This document shows, in pieces, positions 35,301 through 46,620 of a stretch of DNA of 64,000 nt. The stretch is from NCBI RefSeq assembly GCF_028453695.1, contig NC_135777.1, positions 12,203,714 to 12,267,713 on the forward strand. The letters run 5' to 3'. Positions within the stretch are counted from its first letter, which is position 1. Every line of letters begins with the position of its first letter. The translations under genes and the position numbers were made by a program. The stretch comes from Augochlora pura (lineage: Eukaryota > Arthropoda > Insecta > Hymenoptera > Halictidae). Below the pieces are notes generated by a model. The model saw nothing but the letters and a program-made list of their open reading frames with translations, made no database searches and was not told the DNA's origin.

Positions 35301-37300
35301 ATTGCTTGCTATAAAATATACATTTTAACATATTTTAAAATATTTCTTTAAAATAATTCTATAAGAAGATTTCTATAATAATATATATTTTTGACTTGAT
35401 AATATTCTAGCTGATGTTCAAATGAATGTAACGACTTACTACACTGTAAGCTTAAATCTCAAAAGAATGCTAAAATAATTTAAGCCAAAGAATGCGAATT
35501 TATTCAAATATATGTTCACAATCACTAATCACACAGAGTGTAACTGACCAATTGATGACATGATGAAAGGACAGTTTTCTACATTTCTGCTAATAAAAAT
35601 GACTTCGACTTTATCATAATGGATACTTATTGAATTATGCTATAATAGCGTATACAGAAGTACATCATCCTATTTAAGGGAATCAGCGTGACCTTGATAT
35701 CTCCGTAATATTTTCGCCAACGAGGAAACTGTTTATATCACATATGTCCCCTGTCATACTAAATAACTTTTATTAAAATATTTTTTCTCCATCTTTTGTT
35801 GTTTTTGAAATATTCTGAATTTCCAGATAAAACGCGGATACCCTGTACATTCATGATGAAAACTTAATCGACTTTTGTAACCAATTGTAAGTTTTGTGTA
35901 CATTTTTTTTCTTATTACAAAGAAAACAAGTCAAAATAATATCACGAAAAACTTCAAGCTGTTTGGTCTAATTTTGATAAAAAATTGTCGTACTTGAAAG
36001 AATGTTTGATTATTTTGTTACTCACTGTATAAAATGTACATATGTAGATTACATGAAACAATCATTTATTTATTAGCACGTATTTTTTGTAACACTGAAT
36101 TTAAAAAAAAGAAAAATGTAACATGCTTGCGAAAAAAACACACTAACAATTATGATGGATTTACAAATCACAACATAATGAAGAGTAATTAAAAAAACTA
36201 TATTACATTGTATTATGTCCTATTATATTATATTATACCATTCTACGTTATTATTAGCACCATAATCGATTTTTAATAAATCAGTTAACTTCAGCTTAAA
36301 TTCAATAAACTGATTGACTGGTGAGCTTTTTGCAGATTTAATGTTTGGTCCACAAGGGTTTGAATTTAATAATATAATGGCTCGAACATGCTTTAGAGTA
36401 TCAGATACGAGATTTTCACAATATTTAAGCATAATATTCTATTACTGTTCATAAGTCCTTTGACAAGTGCCACAAGTCCATTAATGATAATAGAGGAACG
36501 TCATTATATTCATTTGCTACCTTCACTTTCAAATATGTCCAGAAATTTCCTGCCAGGTTTCGATCGATGCATTGAGCAGATCATTCTAACATTTTAACTA
36601 AACGATCGAGTAGCCAATTTTTCATAGTTCTTTTCAATATATTTTAACTCGCAATTCCGTTAGACATAATCGAGACAATAAAAATTCTCTTTCATTCTAT
36701 TTATCTATCTATTCAATAATTCGTAAAACGGGTTGATAGACACCAAAATATAACCCTTTGCGAATGTAAACTTGATAATATCTGAAAATAACAATGAGGT
36801 AAATGTAAATCTGAGATATATTGAAATTCTATTTGAAGATTCCATGAAAGTATTCTTGCAAAAAATATTTGACATGAGTGGAACCAAATATGGGTACCGT
36901 CGAGTCCATCTTTTCTACATAAACTCAGAGATAGTATATTATTTACCATCCTAGCAATATAATTAACAAGGAAGAAACAAATTATACAATTCCGAGTAAT
37001 GACATACTAAAGTAACCCATATGTACGTACTCTCCAAAGCAGATAAACCTCTTTGTATCAACTGTAACATTGAGCTTACAGTTAAAATAAAAAAATAAAA
37101 ATACCGAAAACCAAATTGATTAGCGAAATTGTATAGTAATCTATGGTATCTAGATTAAGACAATAATGCAATAATTTAAGCAAAGCCATTGTATATATTT
37201 TATCTATACGTAATTTTACAATCTCAACCCCACAAGTGGTCGCTAATTGCTACTAAACAGATGTGAAATTAAGTAAACGAATTTTAAAAAATCCTGTTGG
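32307..37300. other. Long AT-rich non-coding stretch
   Basis: No confident gene. A DNA-transposon end ending GGATACCCTGTACA lies at about 35690-35849. A small CpG-bearing patch is at 32765-32930. Frames near 34300-34510 and 36420-36950 were inspected and could not be assigned. Confidence 0.35.
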
Positions 37301-37309
37301 AGAGTATTA

Positions 37310-37490
37310 GATTGTAACACGAATTTGTCCCGTTTTTATCAGGCCAAGATCACGAATATGCTTTGAAACCATCGTGATAGATACTTTTAACATTTCTGCA
37401 ATATTGTGTATTGATATGCGATGATCATTGTTAATGATGGTTCTGATCTTCTGAAGGTTCTGGTCTTTTCTTATCGTTATTGTTTTTACT
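37310..37490 (-). pseudogene. mariner-type transposase N-terminal HTH relic
   Basis: On the minus strand this encodes NNDHRISIHNIAEMLKVS then ITMVSKHIRDLGLIKTGQI. The pattern (..T..ELAE.LN.S..TV..HL..LG..) is the second helix-turn-helix of mariner transposases. No catalytic domain follows, so it is an isolated fragment. Confidence 0.55.
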
Positions 37491-38039
37491 GAGTAGAATC
37501 ATCTTAGTTTTCTCATAGAGAAAGGACATATTTTACACCTTCCTTAAATAAATAAAAGTTCTAATTGAATGTTCAAGTAGTGAGAAAAATTAATTTATTC
37601 TCATATATAATTACAATTCTAATATTTCTTTAGCATTGTTACCATTTCTGTAATAAAAAGCAAAATTTAACAAAAATATTCTTCATCTCCAGAAGTTTGA
37701 AAACTTTTATAAATAGTAGTAAAGACTACCGTTTGTCAATAGACTTGCTCAAAAATAATCATAAAATGATAAATGTCATTATTAGACCAAGGATCTTTGC
37801 GCATTTATAGTATCTTCAGATTTCTGAGAAGCAATAAAATGTATAAAGAAACAAGAATTAATAGCATCTTTATTTTCTTGTTACAATGAATAATCTTTTA
37901 GTCGACAGAGGGAATGTTTCTGCAATTCTAATCTTTTAAAAATAACGTACTAAATTTGGAATTTGCATAAAGATCCGTAATCTAGTGATGATATGTCTAA
38001 CACTGTTATTGCACAAAATAAGTATATTTCGCCCGCCTT

Positions 38040-38720
38040 CCAACATGAATCGTCGGAGCTGTTGTCTAGCATGCGTCTCTACTGTATAAATTTTTACTAG
38101 CGAGTATCCAAGTACTTTTCCAAGCCACTGTATTCATTACGACTGTATCGCAGAGACCCAAAGAAGATTCGATTCAAGAGCAAGAAGGACAGCATGTGGG
38201 GTCAGCGATGCATGTGTGCGGAGATTCGAAGGAGGCGGTAGGAATATTGCGTTTAGAACTGCGAGCCGAAGAAATGCTGGTGCACTTGCAATTCACTGTA
38301 TGTCCGCCATGTTATGAGTCAATGCGAGATCGCAAGTAGGCATAACAAAAGGGACTCTGACTCTGCCGAACTAGCTGGTGTACGCGCGAGCAGCACGCCT
38401 CGTTCCTCGCGTTCCACGAGAATCCACTTGAAATTGAAACGAGGCAACGTTGACGACACTGAAAACTGATCGCCGCGACGGATATCGAAAGCCGTTCGTT
38501 TCGCGCTTATCGAGGATACGCGAAAATCGGAGAAATCCCCAGTGTAAGTCGCTACTTTTAGAGGATCCGATTCTGCGACCCTGTTCGCGAATTGTTCACG
38601 CGAAGCACGGCAACTTTACAGGTCAGATGCACTGCGTTTTCGAATGGAAATCAAGCCGCGCGACCAACTCTCGTGGAATCCAACCGATAAGACACCGACT
38701 AGACTGAGTAATAATTTCAT
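38040..38720 (+). other. CpG-bearing block, possible 5' exon or regulatory region
   Basis: Composition rises to balanced GC with many CpGs. A GTAAGT donor follows CCCCAGT near 38544. No protein domain was recognised and no downstream acceptor or exon was identified, so this is only a weak exon candidate. Confidence 0.25.
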
Positions 38721-38915
38721 CGTCGGAACTGTTCGTCTTCTTCGTTACATGGTTCCAGTTCTTGATTCTTCGCCTCTTACTATTACGTCTTAAGATACAT
38801 ATATGCATATTAGTTACACCTGAAAGTGATTTATTCAGGTATTCCTTGAAACCAAGGTTTTGTATCTACAGAAACGTGCAAAATACTACTGTAATAAACA
38901 TGCATAGGTGAAATA

Positions 38916-39240
38916 AGATTAAATTTCGCCAGTCCAAACGATTTCCTCCGGAAAAAAAGAATTTTTATGCGAATATGGTGCGACAAAATGATAGCGTATT
39001 GAATTAAAAATTATTTTGTTTTTTAATAGTTTTTTGTCGCAATTGTTCCGACTTATATTGAAAGTATTGTTTTGCATTTGGCAATATTTTAAAACAATTT
39101 TCAACGATAAGACCTTGCTGGTTAATTTAAAAATCGATTTTTTTTCGAGGGAAGTATGTACGTACTCCTTTATTACTTTCGCAGCATGTGCTGCTGCATT
39201 ATCCATGCTGAAAAATACCGGGCGTCCCTGAAAGTATATA
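38916..39240 (-). pseudogene. Tc1-like transposase relic sharing ends with the MITE at 6372
   Basis: On the minus strand, at about 39165-39235, the frame encodes GRPVFFSMDNAAAHAAKVIK, matching the second catalytic Asp block (QDNA..H.AK) of Tc1-like transposases. The left edge AATTTCGCCAGTCCAAACGA and the inner motif TGGTGCGACAAAATGATAGC match the MITE at 6372-6696. The third catalytic block was not found. Confidence 0.65.
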
Positions 39241-39544
39241 CAAGAGAACGCGAGGTGATTCCTCATTAAAAAAAACATGAGAATGATATGGAATAACTAT
39301 TTTTCCTTTGGAAATTAGTCTTTGAGAAAAACGAGTTTAGAAATTCGCGAAGAAACGGTTCGCAGCACCTCCATTTTTCAATATTTCGAACTTCTGGATA
39401 AAAGAGTATGATAAATAATGAAAATCAAAAAGGTTTTATTGCAGTTTTCTGTCGATGCAAACAAAGATTTATATAAACAGATTTTTTATCCTTGTACAAC
39501 TATAGTACCTCATCATTAAAGATACAATTATATGTGCTAATCAT

Positions 39545-40115
39545 TTTTAGGCCTATCTTTTTCGTTATGACTTGCAATGTGCGATTTGACAGGCTCTCAA
39601 TGACCTTTTCATAAAGTTACCTCACGGATATGCTAGCTTCAATTATCGTACTTTTTAGTTTTACGACATTTTGAAACTGTTAATTTTCTATATAACCCTT
39701 CCTTACAATTATGCACCAGACGTTCTCCATTTGTTCGGAGAACCAGACGTTCGGCCATTTGATAACATTAATCTCGTTTGCCCGAAATCATGACGTCGTT
39801 TTGCGACTGGTGTGTATGGCTGCATTGTCTTGTTGGTTAATCCATTCTACAGTGTTATTTTCGTTAATAAACGATAATAAATTATCCTGCAGTATGCTGG
39901 TGTAGTCTGTACTGTCCATCCGTTTTGAAGGGAAACTCAGTTTCAACATGCCATTCATGCAAAATAACCTCCATACCATCACACTACCACCGCCGAAATT
40001 TCTTCTCGAAAAGGAACGCGGTTCTCTTCTCAAATCTCGACAGATTAATTTTTTGTCCGAAAATATTACCGGATTATCAGAAAAAAAGTTGAAGTTACCT
40101 GAATTTGAAATAGTA
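39545..40115 (-). pseudogene. Tc1-like transposase relic, catalytic region
   Basis: On the minus strand in order: VIFSDKKLICRDLRREPRSF (first Asp block FSDEKK, with an internal deletion after it), GGGSVMVWRLFCMNG, NENNTVEWINQQDNAAIHTS (second Asp block), IKWPNVWFSEQMENVW (a third-block remnant in which the usual SPDLNPIEN is lost), then VIESLSNRTLQVITKK at the C-terminus. Stops and frameshifts separate the pieces. No terminal repeats were defined. Confidence 0.8.
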
Positions 40116-40470
40116 TGCTAGAGTTGGTATATACAATAAAGCACAACATTAAAATCTCTTGATTTGAGGGGAGAGGATTGTACATACATACAGTTATATG
40201 TATAATCTGCACCGCCCATAAATCCTTGAAATTATACATTTAATTAAAAAGTGTTAAGTACAAAAGTTTACCTAATTTTCTGTAATTGTAGTACTCGTGA
40301 TGGGTGGTGAGTTTTTAGGTGAGTTTTATTTATAATTTAATATTATATAAATATATTTATTATTTCATTTAAATTTATTTAATATTAATTAACAATTCTC
40401 GTTTCTTGTTTCAGTTGCTAATCAAAATTTTGATATGTTACTGTACGTTATTCAAAAACGGATATCGATA

Positions 40471-40600
40471 TCTAACAAGAGGAACTTATGATCGTGGATA
40501 TCGCTTCTGAAACGAGAGTGGGTTAAAGTATGCACTGTAACTTTAGCCCACTCTCGTTTCAAAAGAGACATCCACGATCATAAATTCCCCTTATTAGATG
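40471..40600. repeat. Long hairpin repeat, about 58-bp arms
   Basis: The left arm (GGAACTTATGATCGTGGATA, ctgaaacgagagtgggttaaagt) is mirrored by ctttagcccactctcgtttc and TCCACGATCATAAATTCCCC with a loop of about 10 bases. A single-arm relative is at 400-466, showing that the arm belongs to a dispersed family. Confidence 0.8.
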
Positions 40601-41334
40601 TTTATACTCTCTTTTGTTTAAGCGATCGTACACAGTCTCACGGTTAGATTTATATCATTGTACGTTTAATAACGATGTTTTTGTATTTTATTCTGAATAT
40701 ATTTTATAGAAATGTATATATTTGCGGTTGAATAAATAATACATGTGTTACAATTCGCCACGTTTCATTTTTACTTCGGCCCGGGAAATGAATTCTGTAC
40801 ACTAATAATTTTACGTGTTATTCTACGACAGATACTATATCTGGAACACATCCTGATAGAAATATTGTAAATATCCTAAAGATGAAAAATTTAGTCCTGG
40901 TGATTATATTCCTGTCTTTTTGTCACCGTACCGAGTATAGCAACAATACCCGATCAAATTATTTTTGACAGTGAAAGTAAAAAGTACCGCACGATATCTT
41001 TTCTACAATTTTATTTTAGTTATCATATACATTCTGAATTACACGCCAGAATGAAAGAACAATAGTAGAATGAAAGAAAAATAGAACAACAGTCGCTATA
41101 AATTAGACATCCTCTTCAAAGTCCTTTTACAACTTCACTATAATTTCGCATATACACTGACATTTTATATATAAAGAAACCACTTATTTTCAACATCTTT
41201 TTAATTTTTTTCTGTTCAAATATGGCATATAAAGAACGAGATCGTGTTAATGCAAATAAAATACAAGATATGGCCAAATAAATAATGTAGAAAGAAAGAT
41301 TAAGATCAATTTTAAGTTAATTAAGGTAATTTTC

Positions 41335-41830
41335 ACAGGTGAAAGCAAATTCAAAATATTTGGAACCAAAAATCACTTTACAGTATGAAGACATTAATCT
41401 GGGGTTGCATAAGTGCAGCTGCAGTGGAATCTCTACATTTCATGGATTGTATTATGAATCACAGTGTCTCTACCAATCTCCTTAATACTCACCTTCAGTT
41501 TAGTGCAAATAAAATGATACTTAACAACGATTTTATATTCACCCATAAAAATAATCCAAAACATTCTGCATTTCATACTAGGCAATGGATTTTGTATAAC
41601 ACACAAAAACACTTCAAGACACTACAGCAGTTGCAGGACAATAATTCGATCGAACATCTATAGGATTATCTGGAGAAAAAATTCGTAATCATAACATTAC
41701 ACTTAAAAAAAGTTTAAAAATTACTTTAATAGAAGAGTGAAATAAAATAGAGCCTGATGGAACATCCACCTTACTACAGTCCATGCAATCTCGCAAGTTA
41801 TTAAACCATTAAATATTTTATTCGTCTACA
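41335..41830 (+). pseudogene. Tc1-like transposase relic (plus strand)
   Basis: In order: GESKFKIFGTKN (first block, normally DESKF.IFG), LIWGCISAAAVESLHFMDCI, FIFTHKNNPKHSAFHTRQW (second block, normally QDNDPKH.A) and QLQDNNSIEHL (third block, normally SPDLNPIEHLW), then DYLEKK. The second-block Asp is replaced, and stops follow the third block, so the gene is dead. The pieces match the usual Tc1 order and spacing apart from a deletion after the first block. Confidence 0.82.
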
Positions 41831-42157
41831 TGGGTTTTTTTTGTTATGTAACTGTACGAATATTTTCTACGTATCTGTTTCTGAGCATATGTCCGTCTTT
41901 GCTCATATTTTTATAATGCTGACAGGAGATAAAATTCCATTTAGAAAAAATGTATTCTACAAACGTTTAAGAATATTTATTAAGGGTGTACGTATTTTTA
42001 CTTTCAATTGTAATTGTACGAATATTTTCCACAGAAGTTCGATACTATCTTGTGTAAGGAACTTGGTTAAATGAATAATGTTAACTTTTATTGCACAACG
42101 ATAAACACAAAACGTCTGACCCCACGTGGCGTCACCGAAGAAGTGTCGTCGCCACTG

Positions 42158-42549
42158 TTACGTACGGAGATTTTCTCACGACGTTTTTCTTCTCTTCGGG
42201 CAGTTTCAAGTCAAATCGCGACGCGAGACGTAGCAAGATCGAGTCGAGTTCTCCTTCGAGCAATAGTTAACCCCCGCCGACTTGGTGCGAAAACCAGGGA
42301 GCGTATCTTAGGACCATCGCGAATCATACACTACACTTACGCACTTGTAATAGACTGAAGTTGTTAGATTATATTAGTTTACTTGCAATTCAGTGTACAA
42401 GTTATTTCATTTCCATCTCCCAGTTCGAGTCAGTTGTTGGTAACGATCTCACAAAGATACACCTTTACCGCTCGAGGTGTATCTACTAATATTTGTTTTG
42501 AAGTTACGAGGCAAAACTAGAGTCAATCCAAAACCCTATTACCCAATCA
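42158..42549 (+). repeat. LTR-like segment preceding the hairpin array
   Basis: It starts TGTTACGTACGGAG and contains the 95-base block shared with 1499-1595. It ends just before GGTGGCGACCC, a tRNA-complementary-looking motif where a primer binding site would be expected. Boundaries are inferred; no matching second LTR was found in the window. Confidence 0.4.
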
Positions 42550-42945
42550 GGTGGCGACCCGGTGTTGAAAGAGACATCGGCCAGTCCACGAAACCAACTT
42601 CCTATCTAAGGTGGCGACCCGTTGATGAAAGAGGCAACGGCCAGTCCACAAATTCCTATCTAGGTGGCGACCCGGTGATGAAAGAGGCACCGGCCAGTCC
42701 ACGAAACCTTTTACCTTTACACCAGGTAGTGACCCGTTGATGAAAGAGGCAACGGCCAGTCCGTGAAACATCCCTACACCTAAGGTGGCGACCCGTTGAT
42801 GAAAGAGGCAACGGCCAGTCCACGCAATTTCCTACTAAGGCGGCGACCCGTTGATGAAAGAGGCAACGGCCAGTCCGTGAAACCTATCCTACAAGGTGGC
42901 GACCCGGTGATGAAAGAGGCACCGGCCAGTCCACGCATTCCTTTC
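42550..42945 (+). repeat. Seven-unit tandem array of a covarying hairpin
   Basis: Seven units (starts 42550, 42610, 42663, 42725, 42784, 42839, 42895; 51-62 bp) share GGTGGCGACC, a stem, the loop ATGAAAGAGG, the other stem strand and GGCCAGTCC, followed by a variable spacer. The stem strands are CGTTG/CAACG in units 2, 4, 5 and 6, CGGTG/CACCG in units 3 and 7, and CGGTG/CATCG in unit 1. The changing base is compensated every time. Outside this, GAC pairs with GTC, and GTG pairs with CAC in units 1, 2, 3, 5 and 7; unit 6 has GCG with CGT, which still pairs through one wobble. Unit 4 pairs poorly there. Each unit begins with TGGCGACC, resembling a primer binding site. Confidence 0.85.
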
Positions 42946-43084
42946 AAAATATCCGCACAAACTCATTAACCTCCGGCCACGTGTGCAGTGGCCCTCGGCT
43001 CGTAACACCACATTCCGTTCTCGCTCGCCCGATCGATGATCCCAATCATTCATTTGTTTCACGCACACAACCATGCATTCATGT

Positions 43085-43607
43085 TCATCTTATTAATATA
43101 CATTCATACAACATTAATGGTGCCACATTAATGCCAACGTATCGATTATTTACATTGTAGCTAGTTTTGCTTATAATACAGGGGACACAAGATTCTTTTA
43201 TGATGCTTAGCGGGCTACCGGTGTCCAACAAAGTATTCAATTTCACTTCTATGTTGTCCATAACGAAATTTAAATTACGGTGAAATTTGTCCTCCTGTGG
43301 AGTGGAATTTTGAACAAAATTGACTCTCGCTTTTTGGGGCAGGCGGGCACAGCAGGTGCTCCGTCTCTCCGCAGCGAAAACAGGAACCTTTTTCCCTCTT
43401 CGGTAGACGACACTCACTGGACCGATGACCCATCCTGTTACAATTGTAACACTGAACGTTTGCAATTTGTGGGGAAGGCTTCCCCTCCATTGACATTCTC
43501 GTTTTGGGTCGAACGGCGAACGCAAAGACAATGAAAATCTGGGAATTCCCAGATTTCTGCTGTCCCCTCTTCTTGGCCATCGTTCTAATATTCATTGGTT
43601 TTAACAT
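43085..43607 (-). pseudogene. Ty3/Gypsy gag zinc knuckles and protease relic
   Basis: On the minus strand one frame encodes CYNCNRMGHRSSEC and CFRCGETEHLLC, a CCHC knuckle followed by a second, incomplete-looking one. A shifted frame continues with NTLLDTGSPLSIIKE, the DTGS active site of a retroviral-type aspartic protease. The rest of Gag, RT, RNase H and integrase are missing and the two parts are out of frame. It is oriented opposite to the LTR-like segment at 42158-42549. Confidence 0.75.
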
Positions 43608-45737
43608 TTAAGTAGCCAATGAAATACTAACTCCACCCACGCCATTTACATACGAAGGCGTAATCGGAGGATGAGAAGCGTACCTACATCACTTTCCACT
43701 TTGCACTCGGTACCTTCTCATCTAGTCCGACAAACGACATTTTGTACATAGTGTTATAGTTTGTGATAAGTTGTTCGTCTTTTTATTATTAAACCTTGTT
43801 TAAATACGGCATCTCAATTGTTCCATCTCAGTTCACCCTTAAATACATCCTCAACCTATTAATTTATCGCGGGGTAGGCGCGTTATTCAATCGTCATCAA
43901 CTACGATCGACGCTGTAACGCACCGCGCAACATATTATGCTTTCAAATTTTCAACATAATTTTAAGAAAGTCGTGTAATTAAACTCAAATATAATATATA
44001 TTAATATAGAAATATAAAATTAAAAATTGAGTTTTAATTATACGAATTCGAAATAAAAATATTCGAAATATAGATTATATTAGTATAGATACTCTGAATC
44101 TTTATGCATTCATGGCTATAATACATCTTTATACTGATAAAAGGCATGCTTTTAGCATGTGAAATTTTCTAATTGTTGAATTAATGTTATTCCTCGTTCT
44201 GGTTTCTATGAAATGCTCTATGCAAATTGGGATTTGCATAAAGAGCCGTAGCCTAATTGTAACATAGGAAATCTATGGATACAGATATTCGATAATTCTG
44301 TTATAACCGATATTATCAAGATAATTGTACAGTTTTTAAATGCTTTTGGCAAATATAGATTGTTGGGGGCTATATTAACGTGTTTGGAACGGCCAAAATT
44401 AGTCAAGCAGAGAAAATTTGCAGCAGCAAACTTGGTATAAGAGGAGTCGTAGTAGACTAAACGATGCGTTGCGACTAGGAAAAGCTCGCGTAGTTCGTAG
44501 ATGTAACGAGATCGTAATTAAAATTACAATCAAGTAAAAGTATGAAAGTAATCACTGAAAATTGTTTTATATTGTAAAAATACAATATTCTTGTTACAAT
44601 TAAATAACCCTACTATTATATACATATGTGTCTGAATAAAAAGAAAATATCTAAAAATTTCCCATGGAAATGTCCCTATAATACCAGAAAAAAATCAGAA
44701 CTAGTCATTTCGATTGATTCTGCAGTTTTAACAGATATCTTAAAAGCAGATATTTTAATCGTATATATTTCTCATGATAAAAGCGATATCTCTGTTATCG
44801 GTAACGATACGTGGATATGCTTCAAAAGAAATGGTTTGGTTCAATGGAACATATGTTGTGGTAGAAAACATTTTTCTTTAAAGATAATATTTTTCGAAAT
44901 ATCAAGGTCTTTTAATGAGATGACACCCTGTATAAACAGAAAGACATATGGCTATCAATTCTTTCACATCAATTCTGAAGCTAAAGGTGATAATAAACAA
45001 TATCTCGTGAATTTTTGAAACGAAGAAAGTTACATTTTTTTACAAATTTTAATTTTTCAGAGTTTAACTCTTAGAAGGCCAGAATTTTTACATTTTCTGA
45101 ATCCTGTTACGTAAAGTATGTATGCCTATAATAATGCTGTATACAACTCCTCAAAGTTTCCAAGTTTGTTCCTTGCCACTATATTCATATAGACCTGCAT
45201 TGAACTACATAGTAAATATTGAAAATTTCCCATATCAAACATAGAGATGAATAGTTGTTTATCTTAGGCTATTATAATGGTCCCTCCGTGCTTCTACAGA
45301 TTAATTTGCTAACAGTACGTTCGTAGGATTATATTTGTTTCGGCAACAGTTATCGCTATTGTAGCAATCTATGAAGTGCAACGTATCCTCTAGTACAATA
45401 TAACAAAGATAGCCTTACGGAGATGTTAACAGTTCTTTGAACAACGTTTTAGACATTCTATTGTAATTTTAACACTAAACGTACATCCGCCGCACAGTGT
45501 AGTTCACAGCTTCAGAAACTGGCGGAAATTATCTCTTCCGTTTTTGTGAGAACAAGAGTACTTGAAAATTATGTTTTAGCGTGTTCAATATTTGCTATGA
45601 GTTATCGGAAATTTGTTGAAATATTTTCGAAGTTGAGAAGATGCTCTAGAACGATAGTAAATATCTTCTTTAAAATTAGTACATACTTTGCTACGTGATA
45701 TTTTACTATAGACACAGTTTAATTAATACCTATAACT
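43608..45737. other. Non-coding stretch with element fragments
   Basis: 43690-43925 looks like LTR sequence but its ends were not fixed. 44216-44262 shares ATTTGCATAAAGA-CCGTA with 37965-37990. The end TGACACCCTGTATA near 44921-44934 is a DNA-transposon terminus, so the open frame 44626-45018 that spans it is considered spurious. Confidence 0.4.
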
Positions 45738-46050
45738 ATACAAGGTGACCCATTTAAGTTGAGATTGTAACAAATTCCGTAAACAAGTAATTTAAAAAAA
45801 ATAAACCAACTGACACATGTCTTTTAGTATTTCGAGTAGGGAGTCAAATGATATTATTAGTTTTTCTTTATGTGTATGTGTTTTCAAGATTATTTCAATG
45901 TCATTTTGCTATTTTATCATAAACCTATATTATTCGAAATCATATTCTACGTTAGAAAATGCATAATTTTTGTTTGAAACAGTTGTTTGTGAGTGCAATA
46001 CTTTTGAAGATATTTAGCTGACTTTTCAGGTTTATGTCAAGGATTAATAT
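45738..46050 (+). mobile_element. End remnant of a DNA transposon (TACAAGGTGACCC type)
   Basis: It begins TATACAAGGTGACCCATTTA, a terminus of the same general TACA-GGTG style as other elements here. No matching right terminus was found, so the right boundary is approximate. Confidence 0.4.
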
Positions 46051-46059
46051 GTTTTCCTA

Positions 46060-46620
46060 TTAACCGCTTGACTACGGCAGACTTTGATACGCACCGGCCT
46101 TCCAAATACGGAAGGGATTGAGTTACGATGTGCGCCGAGAACGGCGTTCCTCGAAGTCCTGCGTGGCCGAAAGATAGAGTGTGAGTGAGCGAGAGGGAAA
46201 TAAAGAAAGAGAAAGAATGAGTAAGAATGAGATAGCGAGTGAGGCAGAGCGAAAGAGTATGAATGCAAGAGAGAAAGAGAGAGAGAGAGAGAGAGTAGTA
46301 GGATAATTTGGAAAAGGGTTAGTAAGGGTGGAAGAACGAACGAAAAAGATCGTCTCAGTCGAAGGAGAACAGTCACGTAGAGAAGTCGTTGTTGTTGTTG
46401 TTGTAGTTATTGAAGTCTTTGTTGTTGTTGAGTCGTTGTCGTTGTCGAAGTTCGTTGCGTTGTTGTTAATATTCTTATTGCAGGTCGTGGGAAGTTGCGA
46501 GTTATTAATAATAAACTGTTATTGTTATTGTTAATCGAAGGTGCCCTTCGTTTGTTGTTTTATTATTACCACGGAGTTTCGTGGGATTTACCCTTGAAAA
46601 TAATCCCTACAATAGTTTAC
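46060..46620 (+). repeat. Purine-rich dispersed repeat, second copy
   Basis: It starts near attaaccgcttgactacggc, then GTCCTGCGTGGCCGAAAGAT, a (GA)n tract at 46268-46295, several gttgttgtt runs, an aataaactgtta motif and TTACCACGGAGTTTCGTGG. The order matches 20815-21160. The AATAAA-like motif near the end would suit an LTR or leader. Confidence 0.6.

Noticed and set aside
36420..36950. Possible further Tc1-like relic (minus strand, FWTYLKVKVAN and DGLDG motifs)
   Set aside because: Only short, weak resemblance without any catalytic block; not enough to annotate.
42551..42945. Hammerhead-like ribozyme suggested by TGATGA and GAAAC in the array units
   Set aside because: The stem II expected between these motifs does not form, and the conserved stem encloses the wrong segment.
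44626..45018. 130-codon plus-strand open frame
   Set aside because: It runs straight through a DNA-transposon terminus (TGACACCCTGTATA), so it is not a conserved gene.
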